In this document: positions 8,008-17,323 of the stretch, piece by piece
Position numbering within the stretch: position 1 is the first letter of the stretch
Layout of the letters: the number at the start of each line of letters is the position of its first letter
Source of the DNA: Promethearchaeia archaeon
Lineage (GTDB): Archaea; Asgardarchaeota; Lokiarchaeia; Sigyniarchaeales; SOKP01
DNA: 64,000 bases
Reading direction: 5' to 3'
Assembly: GCA_029856145.1 (NCBI GenBank)
Contig: JAHQWK010000001.1
Location: forward strand, 310,001 to 374,000
The notes under the pieces: model-generated
The model's input: the letters and a program-made list of their open reading frames with translations, nothing else
Databases searched by the model: none
Told to the model about the DNA's origin: nothing
Made by a program: the position numbers and the translations under genes

Positions 8008-8140
8008 AAGTTTAGATTTTAATGTTATGCAATTTGATTTTATTTTTCTTAATTCATTGTTATAAGTAATGATTAAAAACTAAAATAAAAGAATAATTTA
8101 AATTGATTGAATAAAAATGATTGACTAAAAAAATGATATA

Positions 8141-8917
8141 TTAGCAGAATTTTTTTCTAAAGTTCTTAATATATTGTTCTTTATCCTCATACTCATACCA
8201 AGCTGAGCCAATTTTCTCTAGCTCATATGCAGCATTATAAGCTTTATCACCCAAGTGATTGCTACATAGCTTAATTGCATTCAATACTGTTTGATTTTTA
8301 GTAAACAGAAATTTTGCCTTATCCAACGCAACTTTCATTAATTCTTCTTGGTTTTCTACTATTTGGTCTATTAAGCCGATTTCTAATGCTTTTTCAGCAC
8401 TAATTTTTTCAGCAAACATAAGTATCTTTTTTGTCCAAGGGATTCCAATGACTCTTGTCATCAACACTATGATACCCGTACCCGGAAAAACTCCTAAATT
8501 TATCTCAGGCATCATAAAAAAACAATCTCTAACGGCTATTCGATAATCAGAACATAACGTATACGCTACACCATCACCCATTGCTTTACCGTTAATTGCA
8601 CAGATGACTGGTTTTCCATAATAGAACAATTCTTGGATAGACGCTGCTGTTTTTTCATAGTCTTTTACAGCGGTCTTATCACTCCCATCAATTTCATTAA
8701 TATCCATCCCTGTAGTAAAAGATACTCCATTTCCAGTTAATATTATCCCTCTTATTTTTTCTGAACTTTGGCAAAATTCGATAGCCTTTTTTAGATTCTT
8801 TGCCATTTCAGTCGTAATTGCGTTTCCTCTATGGACTCGATTCAAATTTATGATTCCAAACTTCTTTTTTATCGAAAATTCAATAAATTCTCCAAATTCT
8901 TTATTTTCTGATGACAT
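8141..8917 (-). CDS. Enoyl-CoA hydratase/isomerase (crotonase) family protein, tandem copy 2
   Basis: A 258-residue crotonase-fold protein. The oxyanion-hole segments are ILTGNGVSFTTGMDIN (about 60-75) and ICAINGKAMGDGVAYTLCSD (about 105-125). In the second segment the first catalytic glutamate of enoyl-CoA hydratase (GGGCEL) is replaced by Ala. The second glutamate is kept (FFMMPEINLGVFPG). With one glutamate the protein is more likely an isomerase or a hydrolase-like member than a typical hydratase, but that is inference. It is 23 bases downstream of a close paralogue, and both share a nearly identical stretch around FTKNQTVLNAIKLCSNHL. Confidence 0.85.
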   Translation of the reverse strand: MSSENKEFGEFIEFSIKKKFGIINLNRVHRGNAITTEMAKNLKKAIEFCQSSEKIRGIILTGNGVSFTTGMDINEIDGSDKTAVKDYEKTAASIQELFYYGKPVICAINGKAMGDGVAYTLCSDYRIAVRDCFFMMPEINLGVFPGTGIIVLMTRVIGIPWTKKILMFAEKISAEKALEIGLIDQIVENQEELMKVALDKAKFLFTKNQTVLNAIKLCSNHLGDKAYNAAYELEKIGSAWYEYEDKEQYIKNFRKKFC

Positions 8918-8940
8918 TTTTTATTCCCATATAATTTTTC

Positions 8941-9717
8941 TTATTTCAATTTTTTTCTAAAATTTTCTATAAATTCAATTTTATCTGAATATTCATACCA
9001 AGATGAAGCTTCCTTTTCTATATGATATGCCACGTGGTATTTTTTATCTGCTAAGTGATTACTACATAACTTTATTGCATTTAGAACTGTTTGATTTTTA
9101 GTAAATAAAAACTTAGCTTTATTTAATGCAGCTTTCATTAAATCTTCTTTATTATTTACAATTTGATCTATTAATCCAATTTTTAGAGCTTTTTGTACTT
9201 TTATTTTTTCAGAAAACATACACATTTTCTTTGTGTATGGAATTCCAAGGATTTTCGAAAAGATAACTAAACAACCAGTACCAGTAAAAATTCCTGAAAA
9301 GATTTCCGGCATTTGAAAGAAGCTTTCTTTGGTAGCAATTCGATAATCACAACACGCTGAATAGACAACACCCTCACCCATAGCTCTTCCATTAATAGCG
9401 CAAATTGCTGGTTTTCCATTATATATTAATTTACAAATATCTGCTGCAGTTCCTTCCAAATATTTCACAGCTTCATGATCACTCCCATCAATAGCTCCTA
9501 AATCTACTCCGGTACTAAAAGAAGTTCCATTGTTAGTTAAAATTAAACCTCTAATTTTCTCGTCCTTCTGGCAATATTTTACAGCTTGTTTTAAATTTTC
9601 GAATTGTTTAATATCAAAAGCATTTGACCTATGAAGTCTATTAAGTGTAATAATTCCAAATCGCTTTTTTATTGTAAAATCAATATATTCTCCAAATTGC
9701 AAATTATTTGAAGACAT
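8941..9717 (-). CDS. Enoyl-CoA hydratase/isomerase (crotonase) family protein, tandem copy 1
   Basis: This is the 258-residue paralogue of the next gene downstream, same length and colinear throughout. The segments are LILTNNGTSFSTGVDLGAID and ICAINGRAMGEGVVYSACCDY. Again the first hydratase glutamate is missing (Val-Tyr at that place), while FFQMPEIFSGIFTG keeps the second. C-terminal sequence around KFLFTKNQTVLNAIKLCSN is almost identical in both copies although third codon positions differ, so the block is under strong selection. It is first in a two-gene minus-strand operon, divergent from the DNA methylase gene. Substrate unknown. Confidence 0.85.
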   Translation of the reverse strand: MSSNNLQFGEYIDFTIKKRFGIITLNRLHRSNAFDIKQFENLKQAVKYCQKDEKIRGLILTNNGTSFSTGVDLGAIDGSDHEAVKYLEGTAADICKLIYNGKPAICAINGRAMGEGVVYSACCDYRIATKESFFQMPEIFSGIFTGTGCLVIFSKILGIPYTKKMCMFSEKIKVQKALKIGLIDQIVNNKEDLMKAALNKAKFLFTKNQTVLNAIKLCSNHLADKKYHVAYHIEKEASSWYEYSDKIEFIENFRKKLK

Positions 9718-9829
9718 AATTTACATTAATTTTCAATTAATAAAAAACAATAATAAATTGATTTATTATAAGTGAATTATAGAGAATTAAAAGTTGATAA
9801 AAAGCAAGAACTATTTTAATTAAAGATAA

Positions 9830-11914
9830 ATGCCCGTTCACATCACTGATTTTTTAGAGGAAAAATCTGGTGTTATAAAGAATAAAGACTTAAAGAAATC
9901 GCTAAACTTAAAGCAAGTTTTTACCTCAATTAATCAGCATTTATACGGAAAATTAAAATATACAGACACTGATACTAGGGCGCGTTCTAAGCAAATTATT
10001 AATCTCCTTCTATGTAAATTGGTCGATGAAATTAATAAAAAGCCCGAAGAAGAAGTAGATTTTTGTATTAGAAATGGTGAATCTGATAAAGAACTATATA
10101 CCCGAATTCAAGCCTTTTTCAATGAGAATGTACGAGAAAAATACAAAGATGTTATGGATGAGAATGAGCAAATCACATTGAATAAGGAACTTATTTCTTT
10201 AATTGTAAAAGAATTAGAATATATTTCACTTCTTCAATCATCTAAAGATATTTTAAGTGATGCTTTCGAAATTTTTGTTAGTAAGATTTTAAAAGATGAA
10301 GCAGGACAGTTCTTTACTCCACCTAATATAGTAAAATTTATGGTTAATTATTTAGATCCTAAGGTCGATTCAAGAATTTTGGATCCTGCCTGTGGTCATG
10401 GAGGATTTCTACTTGAAGCAAAAGAAGTCTTATGGTCAAAATTAGATTCAAAAAATAAAAGAGTTGAATCAATTTCAAATCTTTTCGGTATAGATAAGGA
10501 CTTATTCTTAGTAAAAATCAGTAAATTATATTTAGAAATATTAAGCAACGGAAAATCTAATATTTTTTGTGAAGATTCTTTAGATCCAAAGAGTTATAGG
10601 GCCCAAACCCAGGATATTATAAAAAACAACTCTTTTGACTATATTTTTACTAATCCTCCTTTTGGTGTTAAAATTCCTATAAATAATAAAGAAGTTCTAT
10701 CAAATTATCAACTAGGGCATATTTGGAAAAATATTGATGATAAATGGGAAATACAAAATAAATTAGTGAAACAACAAGCACCTCAAGTTTTGTTCATTGA
10801 ACGGTGTATTCAGTTACTTAATGATGGGGGGAAATTAGCTATAGTTTTACCGGAAGGAATTTTCGGAAATCCTACAGATCGCTATATATGGGAATATCTA
10901 ACATCTAATGGTAAAATTTTGACTATTGTCTCATTGGATCAAAACACCTTTCAGCCTTACACATGTAATAAAACAAGCATCTTATTTTTTGAAAAGTTAA
11001 ACACAATACCAAAAGATTATGTAATCAATTTTGCGATTGTAGAAAATGTTGGTCATGATAAAGACGGAAAAGTTTTATATAAACTGAATAAAGATGGAAG
11101 CCGAAAGTTAGACTCTGCTGGGGATCCAATAGTAAATGATGATCTAATAGGTTTGCATTTAAAAATTAGACAAGCTGAAGAATTCAATTATTTGAAGGAA
11201 CAAAAAATCTTTAAGATTAAATATAGTCAAATTAAAAATAAGGTTTTCATTCCAATTTATTATACCGGGGTAGAAAAGACTTTAAAAAAGCTTGCCAGTG
11301 ATAAAAATTTCACACTTCTCACTATTAAAGATCTCGCGAACAAGAAAATAATTTATACTAATAAAGGTGGGTATCTTCCTCGAGGAGATGAAATTGGTTC
11401 ACATGTCTATGGTTTAGGTGATATTCCATTTATACGAACTAGTGAAATTAACAATTGGGAAATAAATTTGGATTCTTATAAAAAAACTAGTGAAGAAGTG
11501 TATGAGCAATATAAACTTAAACAGAATATCGAGGAAGGTAATATTCTACTAGTCAAGGATGGTGGTCCAAATCTGATTGGGAAAACAGCTTACATAACAG
11601 ACTTAGATACCAAAATTATAATTCAAAGTCATATATTCCAAATTAAAGCCGTAGAAAATGATGAATTCATAGATTCTTACCTTCTATTGCACCTATTAAA
11701 TTTGGATATTGTTCAAAAACAAATACAAGCAATTACTTTTGTTCAAGGGACTATTGCAACCATTGGAAATCGAATAATGGAAGTCGTTTTACCAATTCCT
11801 TCTGATATGCATAAACGAAAAGAAATCTCGAGACAAATTAAAAATATTATAGAAGATAAAAAGAAAATTCGTAGACAAATCAGAAGTCTATCATTAAAAT
11901 ACTCATTAGATTAA
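9830..11914 (+). CDS. Type I-like N6-adenine DNA methylase fused to a specificity (HsdS-like) domain
   Basis: A 694-residue single-chain methylase. An N-terminal helical region (1-150) is followed by the catalytic domain with QFFTPPNIVKFMV, SAM-binding motif I DPACGHGGFLLEA (about 185) and catalytic motif IV NPPFG (about 276). LVKQQAPQVLFIERCIQLL and LAIVLPEGIFG are typical of HsdM. Residues from about 480 look like one HsdS target-recognition domain: TLLTIKDLANKKI, then IPFIRTSEIN, then ILLVKDGG, then FVQGTIATIGN and a C-terminal helical spacer. No HsdR helicase-nuclease gene is adjacent on either side, so it appears to be an orphan methylase. It could modify host DNA or be a relic of a restriction system. 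Confidence 0.85.
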   Translation: MPVHITDFLEEKSGVIKNKDLKKSLNLKQVFTSINQHLYGKLKYTDTDTRARSKQIINLLLCKLVDEINKKPEEEVDFCIRNGESDKELYTRIQAFFNENVREKYKDVMDENEQITLNKELISLIVKELEYISLLQSSKDILSDAFEIFVSKILKDEAGQFFTPPNIVKFMVNYLDPKVDSRILDPACGHGGFLLEAKEVLWSKLDSKNKRVESISNLFGIDKDLFLVKISKLYLEILSNGKSNIFCEDSLDPKSYRAQTQDIIKNNSFDYIFTNPPFGVKIPINNKEVLSNYQLGHIWKNIDDKWEIQNKLVKQQAPQVLFIERCIQLLNDGGKLAIVLPEGIFGNPTDRYIWEYLTSNGKILTIVSLDQNTFQPYTCNKTSILFFEKLNTIPKDYVINFAIVENVGHDKDGKVLYKLNKDGSRKLDSAGDPIVNDDLIGLHLKIRQAEEFNYLKEQKIFKIKYSQIKNKVFIPIYYTGVEKTLKKLASDKNFTLLTIKDLANKKIIYTNKGGYLPRGDEIGSHVYGLGDIPFIRTSEINNWEINLDSYKKTSEEVYEQYKLKQNIEEGNILLVKDGGPNLIGKTAYITDLDTKIIIQSHIFQIKAVENDEFIDSYLLLHLLNLDIVQKQIQAITFVQGTIATIGNRIMEVVLPIPSDMHKRKEISRQIKNIIEDKKKIRRQIRSLSLKYSLD

Positions 11915-12024
11915 TTATTTAATCCTTTTTTAGTCTAAGTTCTGTTAAGCAAATTTTAGAAAATATTAGTATTTTAACCTAAAAATTACTAAAATTCAAA
12001 ATTCTTAAAAATTAACTATCTCCT

Positions 12025-12462
12025 ATGAAGATCGAAAAATTCTCTATGGAATCCTATGATGATATTATTACACTTTGGAGGAAAGCGGGAATTAATGTAG
12101 GATCTACAGACACGAAAGAAGAAATCGAAATAATGGTTAAACGAAATCCTCAGCTTTTCTTAGTAGGAATTTTAGATCAAAAGTTGATAAGTGTAGTTAT
12201 GGGTGGATTCGATGGGAGAAGAGGGTATGTCCATCATCTTGCCGTTGATCCGGATTATCAGAAAAAAGGATATGGGAAAATGATGATGGATGAGTTATTA
12301 GTTAGTTTTCGTAAAATGGGAGTACATAAAGTTCATTTATTTATAGAAAAATATAATAAAGAAGTCGTTAAGTTTTACCACAATTTGGGTTGGGAGATCA
12401 GAGATGACTTAATTATGATGAGTTATATTCCAGATAAAAATTTATATAAAATGAGGATTTAA
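12025..12462 (+). CDS. GNAT family N-acetyltransferase (YpeA/RimI-like)
   Basis: The protein has 145 residues with the full GNAT fold. The strand VMGGFDGRRGYVHHLAVDPDY leads into the acetyl-CoA loop QKKGYGKMMMDELL, and the C-terminal strands contain HLFIEKYNKEVVKFYHNLGWE. The N-terminal segment MESYDDIITLWRKAGI resembles the YpeA subgroup. Acetyl-CoA binding is clear from the QxxGxG-type loop. The substrate (protein N-terminus, small amine) cannot be told. It is a single gene between the methylase and an acyl-CoA synthetase. Confidence 0.88.
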   Translation: MKIEKFSMESYDDIITLWRKAGINVGSTDTKEEIEIMVKRNPQLFLVGILDQKLISVVMGGFDGRRGYVHHLAVDPDYQKKGYGKMMMDELLVSFRKMGVHKVHLFIEKYNKEVVKFYHNLGWEIRDDLIMMSYIPDKNLYKMRI

Positions 12463-12583
12463 CATAAATTTCAATTCTGAAATATAATTAAAATTATATC
12501 TTTCTATACCAATTTATTAAAAGTTTTAAATAATATTGAAATGAATAATATTACATATTTCTAAAAAACATAATTGATAGGAA

Positions 12584-14383
12584 ATGAATATTGAAATGAG
12601 TCAAGAAGATCTAATAAAATTTTATGGAATAAATAAGAAATGGCCAAAAGAAACGCCAAGACATATTGAATATGATACGATTCCTTTAGGAGAACTTTTA
12701 AGTATGACGGCTCTAAAATATCCTGATTCCGAAGCCATATATTTTGAGGGTTTTCGTATGACATATTTAGAATTAGATACTCTTGTAGATCAATTTGCTA
12801 CCGCATTATCTAAATTAGGAGTAAAAAAAGGAGATGTTGTATGCATTGATTTACCAAATATGCCCCAATACGTTATTGCTCATTGGGCAACTGTCCGAAT
12901 TGGTGCAACTTCTAATCCAATACTTCCTGTAAATCGATATGTTGAGATTGTCCATCAAGTAAATGATTCAAAATCTAATACCTTGTTAATATTAGATTAT
13001 TTGTATAAAGAATACCTCCTTGGTAAGGATCTAAGTAAAATGCCTACATTAAAACAAATAATTTTAACTGGATCAGCAGAATACTTACCACCAATGAAAG
13101 CTAAACTAGGGACCGCATTAGGTAAAGTTCCTAGAATGAAAGAATGGCCAGAAAAAGTAGGAACTATCACATTTCATAAATTTCAAGAAGTATTAAAAGA
13201 TGGACTTCCAATAAACGTTCCAAAAGTAGATATAAATCTTAAAGAAGATATTTCTGTTTTAATATATACGGGAGGTACTACTGGTGTTCCAAAAGGAGTA
13301 ATGACGTCTCACTATTCGATGGTAATCAACGCCCTTCAGGTAGATATCTGGGCTTCTACACAATTACCAAAAATGAATGAGCTAAAAGGTAAAGGGGGAA
13401 TGATGTTAGTAGTACCACTTGCTCATTCTTTTGGTAACATTGGTATGACAGTTTCTGTATTAGAAGGCTGGAAAATGATCTTATTACCACGACCTCCAGA
13501 AAAAATATCAAACATACTAAAAATAATGATGAAGGAGAAAGCTACATACATGCCGGGAGTCCCTACGCTTTATATAAAAATAAACGAAGATCCTAATTCC
13601 AGTAAATATAAAGGCAAATTAGACACACTTATAGCATGTATAAGCGCAGCTTCAGCAATACCTGAGGAGGTTAAAAATGAGTTTGAAAAACTAACTGGTG
13701 TGAGTATTGTAGAGGGGTATGGAATGTCAGAATGTTCTCCAGTAGTTTCTTTAAACCCATTTAAAAAATCACTTCAAAAAGTAAATACTGTTGGTTTACC
13801 TCTCTCTGATACAATACTTAAAATAGTAGATGCTGAGACTGGTACAAAAATACTATCTCCCTGTCCAAATGAAAGTTGTGAAAATTGTGGCGAAGATGAG
13901 CTACAATATATTGGAGAAATATGTTGTACAGGTCCGCAAATTATGACCGGATATTTAGGAAGAAAAGATGATACAGAGTATGCAATAAGAAAAGACTCTA
14001 AAGGGATAAAATGGTATTATACTTCTGATATAGGATGCATTGATAATGATGGTTATTTACGTATTAAAGATAGAAAGAGAGATATGATCAAAAGAAAGGG
14101 TCATGCTGTGTTTCCAAGAGAAGTCGAAGACTTTATTTATATGCACGAAGCAGTAAGTGAAGTAGGCGTTATCGGGGTACCCGATCCAGAAACGGGACAA
14201 GAAATTAAAGCATTTGTTTCACTTAAACCTGAGTACAAAGGAAAAGTAACCAAAGAAGAACTCATAGAATGGTGTCAAAATAATATTAGTCCTTATAAGT
14301 ATCCGAGAATGATTGAGATTGTTCCTGAATTACCAAAATCTGTCATAGGAAAAATTTTAAGACGTGAATTACGTAAAGAATAA
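12584..14383 (+). CDS. Long-chain acyl-CoA synthetase (AMP-forming) with a cysteine-rich insertion
   Basis: A 599-residue ANL-superfamily enzyme that activates a carboxylic acid to its acyl-CoA through an acyl-adenylate. Motifs in order are YTGGTTGVPKGV (P-loop, about 228), GYGMSECSPV, TSDIGCIDNDGYLRIKDRKRDMI and the C-terminal catalytic lysine in SVIGKILRREL. The odd feature is CPNESCENCGEDE followed by ICC (about 427-450). It sits where most homologues have a short loop ahead of the xGEIxxxGPxxMxGY motif, and looks like a metal-binding knuckle. The first ATG is kept with AGGA just upstream; Met5 is an alternative. Chain length is not determinable. Confidence 0.9.
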   Translation: MNIEMSQEDLIKFYGINKKWPKETPRHIEYDTIPLGELLSMTALKYPDSEAIYFEGFRMTYLELDTLVDQFATALSKLGVKKGDVVCIDLPNMPQYVIAHWATVRIGATSNPILPVNRYVEIVHQVNDSKSNTLLILDYLYKEYLLGKDLSKMPTLKQIILTGSAEYLPPMKAKLGTALGKVPRMKEWPEKVGTITFHKFQEVLKDGLPINVPKVDINLKEDISVLIYTGGTTGVPKGVMTSHYSMVINALQVDIWASTQLPKMNELKGKGGMMLVVPLAHSFGNIGMTVSVLEGWKMILLPRPPEKISNILKIMMKEKATYMPGVPTLYIKINEDPNSSKYKGKLDTLIACISAASAIPEEVKNEFEKLTGVSIVEGYGMSECSPVVSLNPFKKSLQKVNTVGLPLSDTILKIVDAETGTKILSPCPNESCENCGEDELQYIGEICCTGPQIMTGYLGRKDDTEYAIRKDSKGIKWYYTSDIGCIDNDGYLRIKDRKRDMIKRKGHAVFPREVEDFIYMHEAVSEVGVIGVPDPETGQEIKAFVSLKPEYKGKVTKEELIEWCQNNISPYKYPRMIEIVPELPKSVIGKILRRELRKE

Positions 14384-14476
14384 GATTAAATATTTTTAAT
14401 TTTCTTTTTAATTTTATAATTTAATCATAAACTATTCTTTTAATGAAAAAATAAAAAAATGAAAATTAGTATTTGT

Positions 14477-15499
14477 TCATGAGATATTTGAACATAACTT
14501 CTTTAACATTTTTTCAGCTTTGTTTGTAAAACCTGAAACTATATCGCTGACGTCTAATATGGAATCGATTAAACCACACGTTTGTCCTACTGGAACAGCT
14601 CCATCAACGGTATCACCTTTTGTATAGACTATTTCATAAGCAATAAGATCTTTTAAATAAGTATCCATATCATAAGCTAATTCTTGAGAAATTTTATCTT
14701 CTTTAGTCATTGTTTCACCATGTTCTAGGCAATACTTATTTTTCAATAGTCTAATCGGTCCAAAACCTCCGGTAGTAAGCATAGTATCCCGTGCTGTAGC
14801 AGGAGGAATAAGGTCTTTATATTTTTGATGAAATTCGCTCTCATTACAAGCAATAAATCGTGTTCCCATAGCTATAGCGTCTGCTCCCATAGCCAATCCT
14901 GCAGCAACACCCTCTGGGGTGGCAAAACCTCCACATCCTATTAGTAATTTATCAGGATATTTTTGGGCAACTTGTTGTAACAATACTAATGTTGTTACCT
15001 CTTCGTAACTTTGATGACCACCGCCTTCGGTACCTGTTGCTACAATCCCATCACAACCGGATTCTACTATTTTATCAACAAGCCATAAAGCTGGCCCAAC
15101 ATGAAAATGATACATATCAGGTGCTTTTGCTTTCCACATTTTTCCTGCAACTCGAGGCCCTCCAGCACTAGTTAATGCATAAATTAATTGTTCTCTTAAT
15201 TTAGGGTTTTCTTTACGCCATTGGGGGATTTTTCTTAACAATACCTTATGATCAGTTTGGATTCGAGCAACACGCACATTTATGCCAAAGGGTTTATCAG
15301 TATGTTCTACAACATAATCTAATTGCTCTTTAAAATCCTTAACTGAATTCTTCCCTCGTAATGTAGCATGACTTACAACGCCTAATCCACCTGCTTCTGA
15401 AACTGCAATTGCTAATTTAGTTGTATAGAATGGACCCATAGGAGCACTAATAATAGGATACTTTATCCCAAATTTTTCAGTTATTCTTGTTTTAATCAA
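14477..15499 (-). CDS. Nitronate monooxygenase / FabK-like FMN-dependent TIM-barrel protein
   Basis: A 340-residue member of the 2-nitropropane dioxygenase family. The N-terminus carries KYPIISAPMGPFYTTKLAIAVSEAGGLGVV. Mid-protein GTEGGGHQSYEEVTTLVLL and LLIGCGGFATPEGVAAGLAMGADAIAMGTRFI form the FMN phosphate-binding region. Family members oxidise nitronates or reduce enoyl-ACP. In an acyl-CoA-rich neighbourhood an enoyl reductase activity is possible but unproven. It is convergent with the acyl-CoA synthetase and starts a long non-coding stretch upstream. Confidence 0.88.
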   Translation of the reverse strand: MIKTRITEKFGIKYPIISAPMGPFYTTKLAIAVSEAGGLGVVSHATLRGKNSVKDFKEQLDYVVEHTDKPFGINVRVARIQTDHKVLLRKIPQWRKENPKLREQLIYALTSAGGPRVAGKMWKAKAPDMYHFHVGPALWLVDKIVESGCDGIVATGTEGGGHQSYEEVTTLVLLQQVAQKYPDKLLIGCGGFATPEGVAAGLAMGADAIAMGTRFIACNESEFHQKYKDLIPPATARDTMLTTGGFGPIRLLKNKYCLEHGETMTKEDKISQELAYDMDTYLKDLIAYEIVYTKGDTVDGAVPVGQTCGLIDSILDVSDIVSGFTNKAEKMLKKLCSNIS

Positions 15500-16052
15500 T
15501 TTTTATTTCACTTAAAAAACTAAAATTATGATAGTTTAATCTTGCTTTTTAGAAGTAAAAAAGTTATCTAAATTGAATCTATTGGAAAAATAGACTAATT
15601 AAAATTTTTCTTCACATTTTTTACAAACTGTTTATGGGGCTAATGCTCCTGACTATAATATTGGAATATAGGGATCCTTGACACGGTCTGGTATACGTTA
15701 GATAATGGAATAACAATATAATAATAAATACATTGAAAGGTACAATTGATTTCTAACATTAAAAATTAAAAGAAAGGAAGCAAAAAATTCATGGGTTTTC
15801 GCAAATACTTCTAACAATTGGAACTCTTTATCAGTCAATTCATTCATTTGAATTTTTGAAATCCTTCAGCATCTAATCGGTCATTACACAATTTATCGCA
15901 TTTTTGCTTTTGGGGGGGCCATATAACAGAATTTTGACGTGTTTTTTTCATAATATCAAGGTTTATTAAATTTAAAGATATTTCTTATATACTTGAAATG
16001 AGAAATTCAAAAGTCTCAAGTATAGAATTAAAAATTAAAATTTGGTGAAAGT
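15500..16052. other. Intergenic region, no confident gene
   Basis: About 550 bases without a convincing gene. On the minus strand a 35-codon frame (15844-15951, MKKTRQNSVIWPPQKQKC) overlaps a second frame starting MNELTDKEFQLLEVFAK. A run of seven G/C bases at 15912-15918 lies inside the first. Both read like protein, but neither matches a family I know and no Shine-Dalgarno supports them. They could be pieces of one frameshifted small gene. No tRNA-like cloverleaf was seen. Confidence 0.3.
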
Positions 16053-16193
16053 ATGTCTAATAGAAGGTATGGTAATAGAACGATGCATAAAGCCACATGT
16101 GCCGACTGTGGAAACGAGTGCGAAGTTCCATTTGAGCCTAAGGAAGGCAGACCTGTTTATTGTAGAGATTGTTATCGAAAGCATAGAAGATAA
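16053..16193 (+). CDS. Small CxxC...CxxC zinc-binding protein
   Basis: A 46-residue protein with the pattern HKATCADCGNEC, a 17-residue spacer, then PVYCRDCYRKHRR. It matches the small archaeal and bacterial CxxC-x17-CxxC family, thought to bind one zinc and possibly nucleic acid through its basic ends. GGTGA lies 6-7 bases before the ATG and decides the start. It is isolated between two A+T-rich spacers and seems to be transcribed alone. Function is unknown. Confidence 0.8.
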   Translation: MSNRRYGNRTMHKATCADCGNECEVPFEPKEGRPVYCRDCYRKHRR

Positions 16194-16490
16194 TTAAGTT
16201 TATTTTTTCTAAGTTTTGGTTACGACTAATAACTTACTTTATTATAATTTAAGAAGAATCTCTATTCAAACACGATTTTAACAATAAATGCATATTTGGA
16301 TATATTAGCAGAAAAAAGGTCAGTAACCAATAAGATTACTTATTCAAAAAATTTTTTTTTTATAGTAAAAAAGCTTTCTAAATTAAATTTATTAAAGAAC
16401 CAATTTTCAAGTAAGTAATTAATTCAGATGATTCTGGAATTGTCTAATTTTAATCTAAATATAATAAAAATAATAAAAATATAAAATTAA

Positions 16491-17072
16491 TTAAAACGTT
16501 GTACCACACTTTTTACACACATTGCTCTTTCGGTACATAGGTGAATGGCCAATATAGCCAAGGACTTTGCTTTTATCTTCTTCAACTTTTAGATCCTTCC
16601 CTCTCGCACCACATTTTGGACAAACCAAGCGTTCTTCACTAGTGTATTCTGTTGGTTCGGTCTGTATTAATGCTGATAATTCTGTTTCAGTTTTTTCTAA
16701 CTTGCTTTTTTGTTCTTCAATAATTTTTTCTTTTCCAGCTAAAATTTCATTAAGATCTGTTATTTTATTTTCTTTTTTGGCAAGTTCGTCACTTAATTCT
16801 TCAGTTTTTTGTTTTAATTCATCTACTTCTGCCTTTAATCCGTTAGCTTGATTTTCTGTTATAGTAACTGTTTTTTTTAAATCATACACTTCAGAATCTA
16901 TTTTTTCTACTTTAGAACTTAATTCCTTGTTAGATTTTGTTAAATTTTCCAATTCTTCATCCTTCTTTGCGATTAATTGTTCCAACTCATTGATTTTAGC
17001 AGAATATTCCTCAACTTTATTTTGTAATCCTTTTACAATTTTATTGTCCAACCCTTCAGTTAGGTCTTTCAT
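16491..17072 (-). CDS. Coiled-coil protein with C-terminal zinc ribbon
   Basis: A 193-residue protein. Residues 1-140 are a continuous heptad-rich, charged coiled coil (for example ELEQLIAKKDEELENLTKSN). The C-terminal 45 residues hold a zinc ribbon with LVCPKCGARGKD and, 25 residues on, NVCKKCGTTF. No membrane segment and no signal peptide. Such coiled-coil/zinc-ribbon proteins are common in Asgard archaea, but I do not recognise a specific family. It probably oligomerises through the coiled coil and binds a partner or nucleic acid with the ribbon. Neighbouring spacers are over 250 bases on both sides. Confidence 0.75.
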   Translation of the reverse strand: MKDLTEGLDNKIVKGLQNKVEEYSAKINELEQLIAKKDEELENLTKSNKELSSKVEKIDSEVYDLKKTVTITENQANGLKAEVDELKQKTEELSDELAKKENKITDLNEILAGKEKIIEEQKSKLEKTETELSALIQTEPTEYTSEERLVCPKCGARGKDLKVEEDKSKVLGYIGHSPMYRKSNVCKKCGTTF

Positions 17073-17323
17073 CTCATCTTGAGAAACGACTTATACACCT
17101 CTTTCTTATCTCAAATAGTAAATATAATTATAGTAAAAACTCAGAATTTGAATAATTGAAATTATTAGCAATATAGAACGATTTTTTACATAAATTTTAT
17201 AATAGAATTTATATTTAAGCTTTTATTTTATGATATTTTGAGTTTAAAAAAAGGAAAATTTGATTTTAATATCAAGAACTTATAATAAATATGTTTTAAA
17301 AAGATATATCAGAAATTAAAAAT

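Noticed and set aside
9830..11914. Full type I restriction-modification or BREX locus
   Set aside because: No HsdR, separate HsdS, PglZ or BrxC-like gene is adjacent; neighbours are crotonases and a GNAT.
15640..15720. Possible short coding or RNA element reading VYGANAPDYNIGI
   Set aside because: The frame has a stop after a few codons and no cloverleaf or hairpin can be drawn; left as non-coding.
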